A stretch of 64,000 nt of DNA, taken from the NCBI RefSeq assembly GCF_002954725.1, contig NZ_MSCQ01000002.1, positions 444,835 to 508,834 on the forward strand, in the 5' to 3' direction. The notes below the pieces were generated by a model. That model was not told the DNA's origin. It was given only the letters and a program-made list of their open reading frames with translations, and searched no databases. A program made the position numbers and the translations under genes. This DNA is from Photobacterium phosphoreum (lineage in GTDB: Bacteria; Pseudomonadota; Gammaproteobacteria; Enterobacterales; Vibrionaceae). Below, one piece after another: positions 45,183 through 54,488 of the stretch; within the stretch, counting starts at the first letter, position 1; the number at the start of each line of letters is the position of its first letter.

Positions 45183-46409
45183 ATGTACCATATTTCTGAA
45201 TTAGCCCAACAAGTTAATTTAAGCCGTTCGACGCTGCTTTATTACGAAAAACTCGGATTAATTCAAGGTAAAAGGCAAACTAATGGCTATCGGTATTATT
45301 CTAACAACGATCTCCAACGCATTAGATTGTTACAGCAATTACAAGCAGGTGGACTCACCCTTAAAGAATGTCAGTCTTGTCTTGACGGTAAAATAAACCG
45401 CGACATGTTAATGGATAGATTGCACGTACTTGAGCAAGAAATCGAAACCAAACAGCATGCTAAACAGTTGCTCTCATCAATGCTGGGAATGAATGCATCA
45501 TGTAATTGGCATGAAACCCTTGAACGTACAGCTCCTTTAGCGCATTTAGAATGGCTAAAACAACAAGGCTTCAATGAAAAAGAGGCTTTAAGACTCAAAT
45601 GGCTCTCAAAAAACATGAATGATCATGAACAATATATGGCTGACTTTGAAAGTATTTTTTATGGGCTGGATCGGCTTGGCCCTAATGATAATGAAGACTC
45701 ACTAAAAGCCCTACAGGCATTACCCATTAACACAGGTAACGCATTGGAAATTGGTTGCGGTAAGGGGCTCACGACTTACCTACTTGCTCAGCGCTCTGAT
45801 TTTACATTAACGGCACTTGATAACGATGAATATCACTTAAGTTGTTTAAAAGAAAAGATAAAACATCAGCCAATTAACGATCGTATTACAACCAGTTGTA
45901 ACAGCATGACGGCGATGCCATTTGAACATCAACAATTTGATGTCATTTGGTCTGAAGGCAGTGCTTATATCATGGGTGTGAAAAATGCCCTGAAACAATG
46001 GCAGCGATTTCTAAAACCTCATGGCTACTTAGTCATAAGTGATTTGGTGTGGTTAACAGATACCCCTGACGTTGAGGCATTTAAGTTTTGGCAGAAAAAT
46101 TATCCCGAAATGGTCACTAAACAACAAAGAACCACAGACATAATAAAAGCGGGCTATGAGATTATTGAGAGTTTTACGCAAAGCGAGCAGTCATGGCTAA
46201 ATTATTTAGAACCGCTAAAACAAAAACTTAATAACATTGATGATGACGATTATAAGTCAAATTCAGTCAATGACTTACGTCAAGAAATTCAGATTCATGA
46301 TCAATACTTGGGTCAATACGGATACCAACTATTTGTATTAAAAAGCAAAGGTAACGCATGGAAATTAGAGCAGAAAAAGTATCAGACATCGAAAACATTA
46401 CCGCATTAA
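45183..46409 (+). CDS. MerR-type regulator fused to a SAM methyltransferase
   Basis: 408 residues with two parts. Residues 1-75 form a MerR HTH (MYHISELAQQVNLSRSTLLYYEKLGLIQ and YRYYSNNDLQRIRLLQQL), followed by a helix. Residues about 175-300 are a class I methyltransferase with motif I ALEIGCGKG, and a GYLVISDLVWL strand. The target is unknown; such fusions suggest a regulator that also methylates a ligand or protein. Its end overlaps the next gene by 52 bp. Confidence 0.85.
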   Translation: MYHISELAQQVNLSRSTLLYYEKLGLIQGKRQTNGYRYYSNNDLQRIRLLQQLQAGGLTLKECQSCLDGKINRDMLMDRLHVLEQEIETKQHAKQLLSSMLGMNASCNWHETLERTAPLAHLEWLKQQGFNEKEALRLKWLSKNMNDHEQYMADFESIFYGLDRLGPNDNEDSLKALQALPINTGNALEIGCGKGLTTYLLAQRSDFTLTALDNDEYHLSCLKEKIKHQPINDRITTSCNSMTAMPFEHQQFDVIWSEGSAYIMGVKNALKQWQRFLKPHGYLVISDLVWLTDTPDVEAFKFWQKNYPEMVTKQQRTTDIIKAGYEIIESFTQSEQSWLNYLEPLKQKLNNIDDDDYKSNSVNDLRQEIQIHDQYLGQYGYQLFVLKSKGNAWKLEQKKYQTSKTLPH

Positions 46410-46867
46410 CTTATCGTACATTTGAAAACCACCCCCACCATGAACCAGGGGCAAAACCAACTGAGCATCTGATAGTTAATAGACTACGAGAAGCCAACAT
46501 GCTGGCACTTTCTTTAGTTTGCGAAGATGAAAACAACATTATCGGCCATATTGCTTTTTCTCCAATCTTGATCAACGGGAAGCAATCAACTTGGTATGGA
46601 TTAGGCCCACTATCAGTAACATCGGAACACCAAGGCAAAGGTATTGGTAGTGCACTGATTCGTTTCGGATTATCGCAACTAAAAGCACAAGACATTGAGG
46701 GTGTGGTATTACTTGGTGAGCCGCAATATTATGAGCGCTTTGGGTTTGAGTCACAGCCAAATTTAACATTAGCTGGTGTCCCTGCTGAATATTTTATGGC
46801 TAAGGCACTCGCAAATAACATTCCTAAAGGTGAGGTTGGCTACCACTCGGCATTTTTTGAAAGCTAA
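46358..46867 (+). CDS. GNAT-family N-acetyltransferase
   Basis: 169-residue GNAT-fold acetyltransferase (YhbS-like). Acetyl-CoA loop EHQGKGIGSALI near 87-98 and LLGEPQYYERFGF near 116-128 are typical. It starts within the last 52 bp of the MerR-methyltransferase gene in another frame, so the two are co-transcribed. Its substrate is unknown. Confidence 0.88.
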   Translation: MEIRAEKVSDIENITALTYRTFENHPHHEPGAKPTEHLIVNRLREANMLALSLVCEDENNIIGHIAFSPILINGKQSTWYGLGPLSVTSEHQGKGIGSALIRFGLSQLKAQDIEGVVLLGEPQYYERFGFESQPNLTLAGVPAEYFMAKALANNIPKGEVGYHSAFFES

Positions 46868-46876
46868 CAACAAAAA

Positions 46877-46908
46877 AAGAACCCTACTTCAACAGCAGGG
46901 TTCTTGAT
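46877..46908 (+). terminator. Terminator after the GNAT gene
   Basis: AAGAACCCT pairs with AGGGTTCTT around an 11-nt loop. The A run on the left also lets it serve the minus-strand chitinase gene. Confidence 0.75.
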
Positions 46909-46965
46909 TATTTACAGCTAATGTTTACCAATCAATATGAATAAAACAGTGTTATTGCTTCACCC

Positions 46966-49900
46966 TTATTGTGGATTAAGACCTAGCTTCTGTAGTACTA
47001 ACTTAAAGTTAGCTTGACGCTCTTTAACGTTATGTACATCACCTGTTGAACAGGTTGAATCAGGACAACCGCGGTTTACAATACCCGAAACATCATCAAT
47101 AAATGCTGTTCCTGTTAGATTACCATCAACGTACTTTTTAATTTCGTTGTAGTAATTCCAACCTTCGTATGGACCACCTTCATTTGAGTATTCTTGTACT
47201 GATGTTACCCAGTAGAACAAGCCTGCAATCCACTTAATTTCTTTGTTCTCTTCTGAGCTACAAATTAAGCCAGGATTAGAACAGAAATCAAGATCTGCAT
47301 ATAGCGGGTTCGCAGGTGGTGCTTCAACCGTTACACCGTCAATAGTTTTACCAATTGTTGCTGGATCAACGTGTGAACGACCTAAGTAGTGGTTAAGCGT
47401 ACCAAAGTTCTGACGACCTGTGGTTTGAATAACACCACGTCCCCACCAGCCACAACCTTCAACACTTTCTTGGCTGCTGCCATCCCATAGGAATGTACCC
47501 GCTTTTTGACCAACGTAAATTTTACATTCATCACGTTCCCACACCTGCTTAGAGGTATCTACCTTATCAGGCACAACGTTACAGTGACCACTGTTTGTCC
47601 AACGACCTACGCTACCATTAACAAGTAAACCACGTTCGGCTAATACTGCATCTGGTGCTGCGAATACTGGCGCTGGTGCACCGTACCACTTAGCATGAGT
47701 TAAGGCGCTGACTTCCATCTTGCTATCACGAGGACAAGAGTACGCATAGTCTAACCCTGATACTGGGTTAACACCGTAATCTGCGTATTTCTGACCTAAC
47801 TGACCACAACTTGCGGTCATCGGATAATCCGTTGGCGCACCGTATTTCACTTCAGACCAGTTATTCTCATCACAAGCATTGTAACGAATTGTCTCTTGCA
47901 TACTTTGGGCTAAGAAAGCAGCAATGGCGACTTTAGCGTAGATGATATTCGTTGCATCATCGACTTCGTCATTCAATAACCAGAACTTATTGCCTGCAAC
48001 ACCAATATTGTGCATCGCATTTAGACCATCAAGGAAGTCATTCCACTTATAAACGGTCGATGGGATCCACTGTGATTGAGGTGTTTCATATAAGAAGGCT
48101 TCATTGTCCATCACGTCAGCGGCATTGGTTAACTGTTGGTTCAATGCTTCAATACGTGTTAATGCGCCTTTCTCTAATTCTTCACCGACATAGTACAGTG
48201 GCACTTTCGCCGCTTGGTAAGCTTCAATTTTACTGGTTAAATCCGCGTTATTTTCATCAAACAAAATTGCAAACACGTTGCTATGTGCAGCTTTACGAAT
48301 TTGCTGCTCACTGCTGGTTTTGCCCATGAAATAGTTTGCTGCTTGTGCTGTTGGAATATTTGCCAACATCGCAGGAGTCTTCACGTAATCAGTAACTTGC
48401 TTCACGAACTCTAGCGCGTTATGCCATTGTTCAGCAGATAATGCCGCAGTAGCACTTGATTTTGTAAAGGTAACAAAGTCAGCTTTGGTTGCGCTATCCG
48501 CTTTATACAGAGCAAATGTATCCAGTAGAGCTGCGGTATAGTTAGCCGCAGCGTTCCATACTGACTGACGACCTGAATGAGTATCAAAAGCAAAATCACC
48601 AACACTTAACGTCCAACCGAACGTCGCTTGTGGCGCAACAGTTGATATGATCAAGTTGTGCGCTTGTGCCCAGCCTTTGACATCATTACTTAGTGCATTA
48701 ATAGCGGTAATATCAATGTTGCTACCCGTGATATCAATCGCATTGGTTAACGCTTGTTTCACATCAATCGTACCTAATGATAAGCCTTTATCACGTGTGG
48801 CTTTATCTAGTACATCACTGCTGATAATAATTGATGCTGTACCAGCTTGTTCTGCTTTCTCAATGATAGAAACAAACGATGCAGTTAACTTATCAATATC
48901 AGCCAAGTCAGCACTGTTACTCGCAGCAATGGTTACTGTTGCAGGTGCAGTTGACGATGGGCTTGCTACCACAAACGTATTCGGCCAAGTCGCCACTTCA
49001 AGACGAACAGGATCCATTGGGTTTGGTAGTGAAAGCACTGGCGCAGTACCTGGTTCTGAACCATCACAATTTATATGCAGAGTCCATGAACTGTCGCTAC
49101 CTGGTAATGTTTGCGTCCAGTAAACGGCAGAATAAGCAATATTATCATGAACCATAATGTCACCACCGCCTGCGTGATCGCCACGCGTCCAGTCTGGGTA
49201 AACATTAAACTCTTCACACAATCCACCCGGTGGTGTTACTGGTGGCTCAACAGTTTCTTCTTTGATAGTGATGTTTAAAGTGGTTGTAGAAGAAAGGTCT
49301 TGCGCATCGGTTGCGATAGCATTCAAGATTACGCTACCTGCTTGAGTCGGTTGCCAATCACAGCTAAATGCACTGACAGCTGCCGCATCAAATGTACAAA
49401 TTTGTTGGTTATTGGCTTTTACAACCACTGACGTTAAATCGTTGTCGACGTCTGATGCATTAACAGTAATAGATACCTTGTCAGTTTCGTTAACAGTCGC
49501 GCCATTCACAGGCGTCATGAAGTTAACCACTGGCGCGGTAAAATCAGTATTCCCTTCAGCTTTTACCATTACAGAAACTGATTTTTGTTCGATCTTTTGG
49601 TTATCTTTATCGAAAACAAATACCTTAATCGCAACATTTCCCGCTTCATTTGGCGTCCACGTTTGCGAGTATTCTGTTTGAGTTTGATCAATAGCTTTTT
49701 GCGCCAGTTTAGTATTGTCAGCCCAAAACTCGACTTTCGATGCTAATTTACCCTCAATGCGCGTTTTAATGACGAATGCTTGATTGGCTGTTAATACCTG
49801 ACCCGCAGTTGGTGAAACGATAGCAACTTCGGTGACATCAGGAACAGGTTCACCAGCACACTCGGTTAATGCCCAAAACCATGAACTTGTGCTTGGCGCT

Positions 49901-50301
49901 TCCCATAAACCAGGGCTATTTTGAGCAATAAAGCACTGTCCGTCATAAGAGACTATGTCGCCATTTTTAACTTGAGTTGTACCCGGAATGAAAGGAATAA
50001 TACCGTCTAAATCAGGCCCTGGATTAGGATCAGGCGTTGGTTCTGGCTCAGGATCTGGATCTGGATTCGGCTCATCTGAACATTCAGCACCCTCCCAAAA
50101 CCATGAACCCGCTTTTGGCGATTCCCATACACCAGGGTTATTCTTAGCAATAAAGCACTCACCGTTATAAGAAACTATATCTCCATTCTGAACTTTTGTT
50201 TCTCCCGGAACAAAAGAAACAACACCGGCGTCAGCGGCATAGATATTACCACTGAGCATAGCGCCGAATAGAGCTATTGTTATTTTATTTATTTTTTTCA
50301 C
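46966..50301 (-). CDS. Large secreted multidomain chitinase (GH19-type)
   Basis: 1111 residues. Signal peptide to about 22. Two CBM5/12-like modules at 26-74 and 100-149, each with the WFW triplet and paired Cys, separated by a Pro/Asp/Glu linker. Two Ig-like domains follow (about 155-247 and 255-347), then a third CBM-like module (363-412). A 350-residue region of no clear family leads to a GH19-like catalytic domain (about 755-1111): MQETIRYNACDENN with the likely acid Glu, and GWWGRGVIQTTGRQNFG. It would bind and cleave chitin outside the cell. Monocistronic. Confidence 0.85.
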   Translation of the reverse strand: MKKINKITIALFGAMLSGNIYAADAGVVSFVPGETKVQNGDIVSYNGECFIAKNNPGVWESPKAGSWFWEGAECSDEPNPDPDPEPEPTPDPNPGPDLDGIIPFIPGTTQVKNGDIVSYDGQCFIAQNSPGLWEAPSTSSWFWALTECAGEPVPDVTEVAIVSPTAGQVLTANQAFVIKTRIEGKLASKVEFWADNTKLAQKAIDQTQTEYSQTWTPNEAGNVAIKVFVFDKDNQKIEQKSVSVMVKAEGNTDFTAPVVNFMTPVNGATVNETDKVSITVNASDVDNDLTSVVVKANNQQICTFDAAAVSAFSCDWQPTQAGSVILNAIATDAQDLSSTTTLNITIKEETVEPPVTPPGGLCEEFNVYPDWTRGDHAGGGDIMVHDNIAYSAVYWTQTLPGSDSSWTLHINCDGSEPGTAPVLSLPNPMDPVRLEVATWPNTFVVASPSSTAPATVTIAASNSADLADIDKLTASFVSIIEKAEQAGTASIIISSDVLDKATRDKGLSLGTIDVKQALTNAIDITGSNIDITAINALSNDVKGWAQAHNLIISTVAPQATFGWTLSVGDFAFDTHSGRQSVWNAAANYTAALLDTFALYKADSATKADFVTFTKSSATAALSAEQWHNALEFVKQVTDYVKTPAMLANIPTAQAANYFMGKTSSEQQIRKAAHSNVFAILFDENNADLTSKIEAYQAAKVPLYYVGEELEKGALTRIEALNQQLTNAADVMDNEAFLYETPQSQWIPSTVYKWNDFLDGLNAMHNIGVAGNKFWLLNDEVDDATNIIYAKVAIAAFLAQSMQETIRYNACDENNWSEVKYGAPTDYPMTASCGQLGQKYADYGVNPVSGLDYAYSCPRDSKMEVSALTHAKWYGAPAPVFAAPDAVLAERGLLVNGSVGRWTNSGHCNVVPDKVDTSKQVWERDECKIYVGQKAGTFLWDGSSQESVEGCGWWGRGVIQTTGRQNFGTLNHYLGRSHVDPATIGKTIDGVTVEAPPANPLYADLDFCSNPGLICSSEENKEIKWIAGLFYWVTSVQEYSNEGGPYEGWNYYNEIKKYVDGNLTGTAFIDDVSGIVNRGCPDSTCSTGDVHNVKERQANFKLVLQKLGLNPQ

Positions 50302-50543
50302 AATTCAATCCCTTCCATTTTCACGCGTTCAACAAACTAAACATTGGTTATTGATACCTGAACTCCATACAACTCATCTAGAGTCACTATCTTATTTAGC
50401 ATAGAGAATAAAGTGTCACAATATTCCTTAGGTCGTCACCGCAAAATATGGTGGGTTGCTCTAAGAATATGTAAGTAAAAAAAGAATGGAGAACTTATAA
50501 AGTGAGAGATTACTCAAATAAGGCTTTTTAGAAAAAACCATTT
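50302..50543 (-). promoter_or_regulatory. Upstream region of the chitinase gene
   Basis: About 240 bp between the chitinase start and the mobile element; it must hold the chitinase promoter, but no defined box or operator was recognised. Confidence 0.3.
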
Positions 50544-51863
50544 GGACAGCCAAATCTTTTAACTCTTAAATAGAAACCATTTTGGACAGCCATATATTTT
50601 AGTTGTTAACTAGAACCCCCCAAAACAAACCATTCCACTAGCAATAAGCTCTTTTACTATAAAAGTTGCAGCTCATTATTTAAATTCTTCGTTAAATCTG
50701 TTCTATTCCCATATGTCAGGATCGAAAACACCCACAATCCTGACGGTTATTGCAGTATTTTGATCTAATGTTAAGAGTACATATCTAACTAGGATGTAAC
50801 TGATGACTCGCCGATTTACCTTTACACCAATGCCCACCAGCATGTTGTTTGAATGCACACATCTGTGACCACTTACCGCTTACATTGGCATAACGTTCCA
50901 TAAATTGTTCACTATGCTCAAGCCAAGCGTCTGATGTTATTCCCATTTGCTGTAAAATCTTTGGCTGATGGGATGAGATAAACCCTTTTTTATCATTGCG
51001 AATACAGCGACCAGTCCAGTCAATAAGTTCAAGATAATCTGCAAAAGAAAAGTTTATTCCTGCTTTTTTGTCTTGGTGCTCACTACCAACAAAAGGTAAT
51101 AATTGAAAGTGGGCTGTATTTGATGGTGGTTGTTTAGTGGATGTTTTCGGTTGCTGATATTCACGAATGCGCTGCTGAATCGAGGTAAAATCAGACTGTT
51201 CTAGTGACGGTGTAACGCCTGCCCTGATCGGATTTAAATCTACATACATCATGCACGATAATAATGCTTGTTCATCCAGCAAAGCTTGAGACTTAAATCG
51301 ACCTTCCCAAAACGCCCCTTTACATTGATCTTCTTTATTAGCTTTTCGCGCTATTTCTTCATTAAGACAGCGCATAAACCAGCTAATACTGCCTAATCGT
51401 TGCTGCCATTCAGCCACTAAAGTTGATAACGCTTGTTGTTTCTCCGCCGCTATTTGACCCTCTTTTAAGAAATCGACCGCAATAGGATGACCATTAAATA
51501 ACTGTAACCAACGCGATATTACCGCTTCTTGAGTTAGCTTTTGTTGTTGCTCAGTATCTATTTTAAGCACTAAATGATAATGGTTACTCATCACGGCATA
51601 AGCACAAACATCAATACAAAATACAGCTGCTAATTGTTTGATTTTATTTACGATCCAACCACGACGATGGTGATAGTTTTTACCATTATATGGATCATCG
51701 CCACATAAATACGCACGACGAACACAGCGATTAATTACATGATAAAAAGGCGTAATTTGAGGCTCTATCAATTTCCGTCTTGAGATTGTCATTCGTTTCA
51801 CCATAAGCAACTTGAAGCTTAAGTGTAGTTACTCATGGTTAATACGCAATGTTATGGCTGTCC
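50544..51863. mobile_element. REP-associated tyrosine transposase element
   Basis: About 1.3 kb. Left ends GGACAGCCA occur twice, at 50544 and 50584, inside a 40-bp direct duplication (CCATTTTGGACAGCCA type). The right end TGGCTGTCC is at 51855-51863. Inside are a left segment shared with copies A and B (CATTCCACTAGCAATAAGCTC versus ATTCCACAAGCAACAGACT) and one transposase gene. The ends look like terminal inverted repeats, unusual for a Y1/HUH element, and are likely parts of subterminal hairpins. Confidence 0.75.
50785..51804 (-). CDS. REP-associated tyrosine (Y1/HUH) transposase
   Basis: 339 residues from ATG 51804; TTG 51810 or ATG 51792 are alternatives. Single-strand-specific HUH endonuclease of the Transposase_17 family: the metal motif is NHYHLVL (His75 and His77), and the conserved Tyr-containing block is MMYVDLNPIRAG (Tyr187). 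A C-terminal extension of about 140 residues is present, as in the longer RAYT-type enzymes. Likely active because the frame is intact and two short derivatives carry the same ends. Confidence 0.88.
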   Translation of the reverse strand: MVKRMTISRRKLIEPQITPFYHVINRCVRRAYLCGDDPYNGKNYHHRRGWIVNKIKQLAAVFCIDVCAYAVMSNHYHLVLKIDTEQQQKLTQEAVISRWLQLFNGHPIAVDFLKEGQIAAEKQQALSTLVAEWQQRLGSISWFMRCLNEEIARKANKEDQCKGAFWEGRFKSQALLDEQALLSCMMYVDLNPIRAGVTPSLEQSDFTSIQQRIREYQQPKTSTKQPPSNTAHFQLLPFVGSEHQDKKAGINFSFADYLELIDWTGRCIRNDKKGFISSHQPKILQQMGITSDAWLEHSEQFMERYANVSGKWSQMCAFKQHAGGHWCKGKSASHQLHPS

Positions 51864-51866
51864 TTT

Positions 51867-52213
51867 ATTTTACCTTTCTGGGGTTAGCTTTTTCTGTTGC
51901 TCAGTATCTATTTTAAGCACTAAATGATAATGGTTACTCATCACGGCATAAGCACAAACATCAATACAAAATACAGCTGCTAATTGTTTGATTTTATTTA
52001 CGATCCAACCGCGACGGTGTTGATAATTTTTACCATTATATGGATCATCGCCACATAAATAGGCACGACGTACACAGCGATTAATTACATGATAAAAAGG
52101 CGTAATTTGAGGCTCTATCAATTTCCGTCTTGAGATTGTCATTCGTTTCACCATAAGCAACTTGAAGCTTAAGTGTAGTTACTCATGGTTAATACGCAAT
52201 GTTATGGCTGTCC
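51867..52213. mobile_element. Partial tandem copy of the element's right part
   Basis: Bases 51883-52216 repeat 51533-51866 at an offset of 350 bp with only about ten differences, including the right end TGGCTGTCC at 52205. The left part of the element is missing. It looks like a one-ended or recombination-derived duplication. Confidence 0.85.
51870..52154 (-). pseudogene. Truncated second copy of the Y1 transposase
   Basis: About 94 codons from ATG 52154, reading MVKRMTISRRKLIEP and through the HUH motif NHYHLVL, then breaking off after EQQKKLTP at the junction with the first copy. The conserved Tyr block is lost, so it cannot cut DNA. Confidence 0.88.
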
Positions 52214-52252
52214 TTTGTTTTGTTTGTTTTGTTTTGTTTTGTTTTGTTTTGG
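52214..52252. repeat. TTTTG microsatellite
   Basis: A run of about seven TTTTG/TTTG units directly beyond the right element end, within the conserved TCCTTTGTTTT context seen after other copies. Confidence 0.9.
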
Positions 52253-52426
52253 GTAAAAGTATCGTCCATGTTAAATACAGACAGCATTTATCTTATGCTA
52301 ATACGATTACTCATTTGAAGCAGAGGGGTTATTACGAGAGGATGTAGAACAAAGACCAATTTGATTTTTAGTTACATAATTAAGCTAGAGAAATTATTAA
52401 CCTTCGCTGATTACTCACTAGTAGTT

Positions 52427-52468
52427 AGATAAGATTAAATATTTTAAAATCAACATTTAACCTTATCT
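52427..52468 (-). terminator. Stem downstream of the CBM-like gene
   Basis: AGATAAGATTAAAT pairs with ATTTAACCTTATCT over 14 bp with one G-T pair on the minus strand; no T run follows on that strand. Confidence 0.45.
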
Positions 52469-52477
52469 TTTAATTAT

Positions 52478-52897
52478 TTATAGTTTTACTAGCGATATAT
52501 TAGTAATATCTGAAAAATTATTCATTATTAATCTTACATCAGTTACTTCAGATTCAATATCACCAATAGAGAAATTAAATTTGAATTCTTCCCAGTTTGA
52601 ATTTAACTGATGACTATTAGGATTATCACAAGGGATATTGTACTGAGTTCCAGCTGTTACAAGAAGTATAGGCTTCATTTCTTCAACTTTAACTGCACGA
52701 GCTTTTATTATCAATTGATAATGCTCATTTTTCTTAATTGTATTACTACGTTCTAATATTTGAGTAAGTGTCGCATCTATATTCTCATGATGGGCATAGC
52801 AACCTTCAACTGGATCTGTAATTACTGAAAAATCAGATCCCAGCCAAAACGAAAGACCCTTAGAAAAACAACCATTTAAAACCAAATTATTTGACAT
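52478..52897 (-). CDS. Carbohydrate-binding-like jelly-roll protein
   Basis: 139 residues. NLVLNGCFSKGLSFWLG at the start and repeated strands (HYQLIIKARA, EFKFNFSIG, VTDVRLIMNN) fit a galactose-binding-like or CBM4/9 fold. No signal peptide is seen. No catalytic domain. Role unknown, assignment tentative. Confidence 0.55.
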   Translation of the reverse strand: MSNNLVLNGCFSKGLSFWLGSDFSVITDPVEGCYAHHENIDATLTQILERSNTIKKNEHYQLIIKARAVKVEEMKPILLVTAGTQYNIPCDNPNSHQLNSNWEEFKFNFSIGDIESEVTDVRLIMNNFSDITNISLVKL

Positions 52898-53346
52898 TAT
52901 TTAACCTTAACTAAAAGAGAACTTATTATAATAAGTAAAAATAGAAAACCTAATAAATATTTAGAAAAATAATAAATTACGATTATTAAAGTAAAAAACG
53001 CTATATACCACTCTCGACTTTATTTTTTACTTTTATAATCATCATTATCATTGAACCATTAATAGTATTATTACCCTCTGTTATTCTTTATTACTATAAA
53101 GATAACGCCAATACTTATCAAGTATGAAATATTATTATCACTATTTAACATTCGTAGCTAAATATTACCATCACACTTCGAGACATTGATTAATTAGAGT
53201 AATACAACTAATTTTTAGTTATCAAAAAATCTCACCAAACACTTATTTACACTTGCATTGAAAAACAAAAATAATCCACTTTTATAACTGGTAAATAAAT
53301 GATACTGTCATTTGTATTCAATGCATAAATTATTAATGGAGTTTTT
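52898..53346. other. AT-rich intergenic region
   Basis: About 450 bp between divergent genes, holding both promoters. No ORF of note or recognised site. TGGAG precedes the SDR start at 53347. Confidence 0.4.
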
Positions 53347-54063
53347 ATGTCTAATGTCGCCTTAATTACTGGAGCAAGCAGAGGTATCGGTAAAGCTATT
53401 GCACATTATTTTGCGCAGCAAGGTTACTCATTAATTTTAATATCTTTAAATAAAGAAAACATTCAAAAAACAAAATCAGAACTCAGCCAAAAATATTCAT
53501 CATGTAACATAGAAGCAGTGAGTGTCGATTTTAATCATCCCAATGACGTTGAAGCCGTTATTACATCGATAATTTCTTTTCATGAAAAAATTGATATTAT
53601 GGTTAATAGTGCTGGTATATTAAAGGCAGGGGGGACTAACCTCACTTTATCTGAACTGTCTGAGTTGATAAACATCAATTTACTTTCAACGATGACTGCT
53701 TGTAATTTAGTCGCTAATAAAATGAAACAGCAAGGTTTTGGCGAAATCTATAATTTAGGTTCAACCGCAGGTTTAGAGCCAGTTCCTAAAATTGCCGCTT
53801 ATTCAGCAACAAAATCAGCCATCGTTAGTTATACGCAATCACTCTATCATGAGCTTTTACCATTTGGTGTTAAAGTCTGTTGCTTATGCCCTAGCGTAGT
53901 AAATACAGACATGACCAATGATGGCCGTATTGATAATAATCTAAAAATTGATACTGAAGATTTAGCAAAAGCGCTTGATTTTATTCGCAATCTGTCTTCA
54001 GCAGCCGCAATTAATTCTTTAGCAATACGTTGTAAGATAATGGATTTAGAAAAACAATCCTAA
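53347..54063 (+). CDS. SDR family NAD(P)-dependent oxidoreductase
   Basis: 238 residues. TGASRGIGKA near 9-18 binds the cofactor, NSAG near 87-90, then the catalytic Ser in NLGSTAG and YSATKSA (Tyr/Lys) near 157-163. Typical of beta-ketoacyl reductase-like SDRs, but the C-terminus departs from FabG, so the substrate is open. Single gene with a terminator. Confidence 0.88.
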   Translation: MSNVALITGASRGIGKAIAHYFAQQGYSLILISLNKENIQKTKSELSQKYSSCNIEAVSVDFNHPNDVEAVITSIISFHEKIDIMVNSAGILKAGGTNLTLSELSELININLLSTMTACNLVANKMKQQGFGEIYNLGSTAGLEPVPKIAAYSATKSAIVSYTQSLYHELLPFGVKVCCLCPSVVNTDMTNDGRIDNNLKIDTEDLAKALDFIRNLSSAAAINSLAIRCKIMDLEKQS

Positions 54064-54090
54064 CCTATATTTGATTAATATAATAATACA

Positions 54091-54133
54091 AGCATGCGGT
54101 TCAATTAAATAAAATCAACATACCGCATGTTTA
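54091..54133 (+). terminator. Terminator after the SDR gene
   Basis: CATGCGGT pairs with ACCGCATG around a 21-nt AT-rich loop, then TTTAATACTT. Confidence 0.7.
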
Positions 54134-54162
54134 ATACTTAAATAATCACCGCAGCAGTAATT

Positions 54163-54185
54163 GCGGACAGCTATATGTTTTAATC
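54163..54185. mobile_element. Degenerate left end of the GGACAGCC element
   Basis: GCGGACAGCTATATGTTTTA resembles the left end GGACAGCCATATATTTTA at 50584. No right end was found within the next 300 bp, so it is a remnant. Confidence 0.45.
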
Positions 54186-54358
54186 ATAAACATCTTATGT
54201 TTTCAATAGCACTTAATTTCTATCTGGCGACTCTTTTACCCTCACGTCTTTGTTTATTTGCTATTTTTCTATTCGTAGTTATCACTGTAAAAATATCCGC
54301 ATCAAACAGCAAAACAAAAACTTCATATTCGCACTATTTAAGACTTCAGCTCGCGTGA

Positions 54359-54408
54359 ATAGATTTCCTATCGCTATCGTAGGCACTCACTGTCGGGAAT
54401 GGCGGTGT
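54359..54408. repeat. REP-like palindrome
   Basis: On the minus strand it reads CCATTCCCGACAGTGAGTGC and continues to a mirrored AGGAAATC, matching the Vibrio REP type (CATTCCCG...GAATC). It fits the presence of a REP-associated transposase nearby. Confidence 0.65.
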
Positions 54409-54420
54409 TGTGAATTATAA

Positions 54421-54453
54421 ATAGAGCATTCAGTACGATACCGAATACTCTAT
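54421..54453 (-). terminator. Terminator of the ivy-like gene
   Basis: ATAGAG pairs with CTCTAT, with inner ATTC/GAAT and GTA/TAC pairs; on the minus strand a modest T run follows. Confidence 0.55.
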
Positions 54454-54488
54454 TCTTTAATACTCAGCTATTGCAGAGAGGTGAACAA

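Noticed and set aside
47952..49681. Several plus-strand ORFs of 60-160 codons opposite the chitinase
   Set aside because: They lie antisense to a clearly coding, domain-rich frame and show no family features or binding sites.
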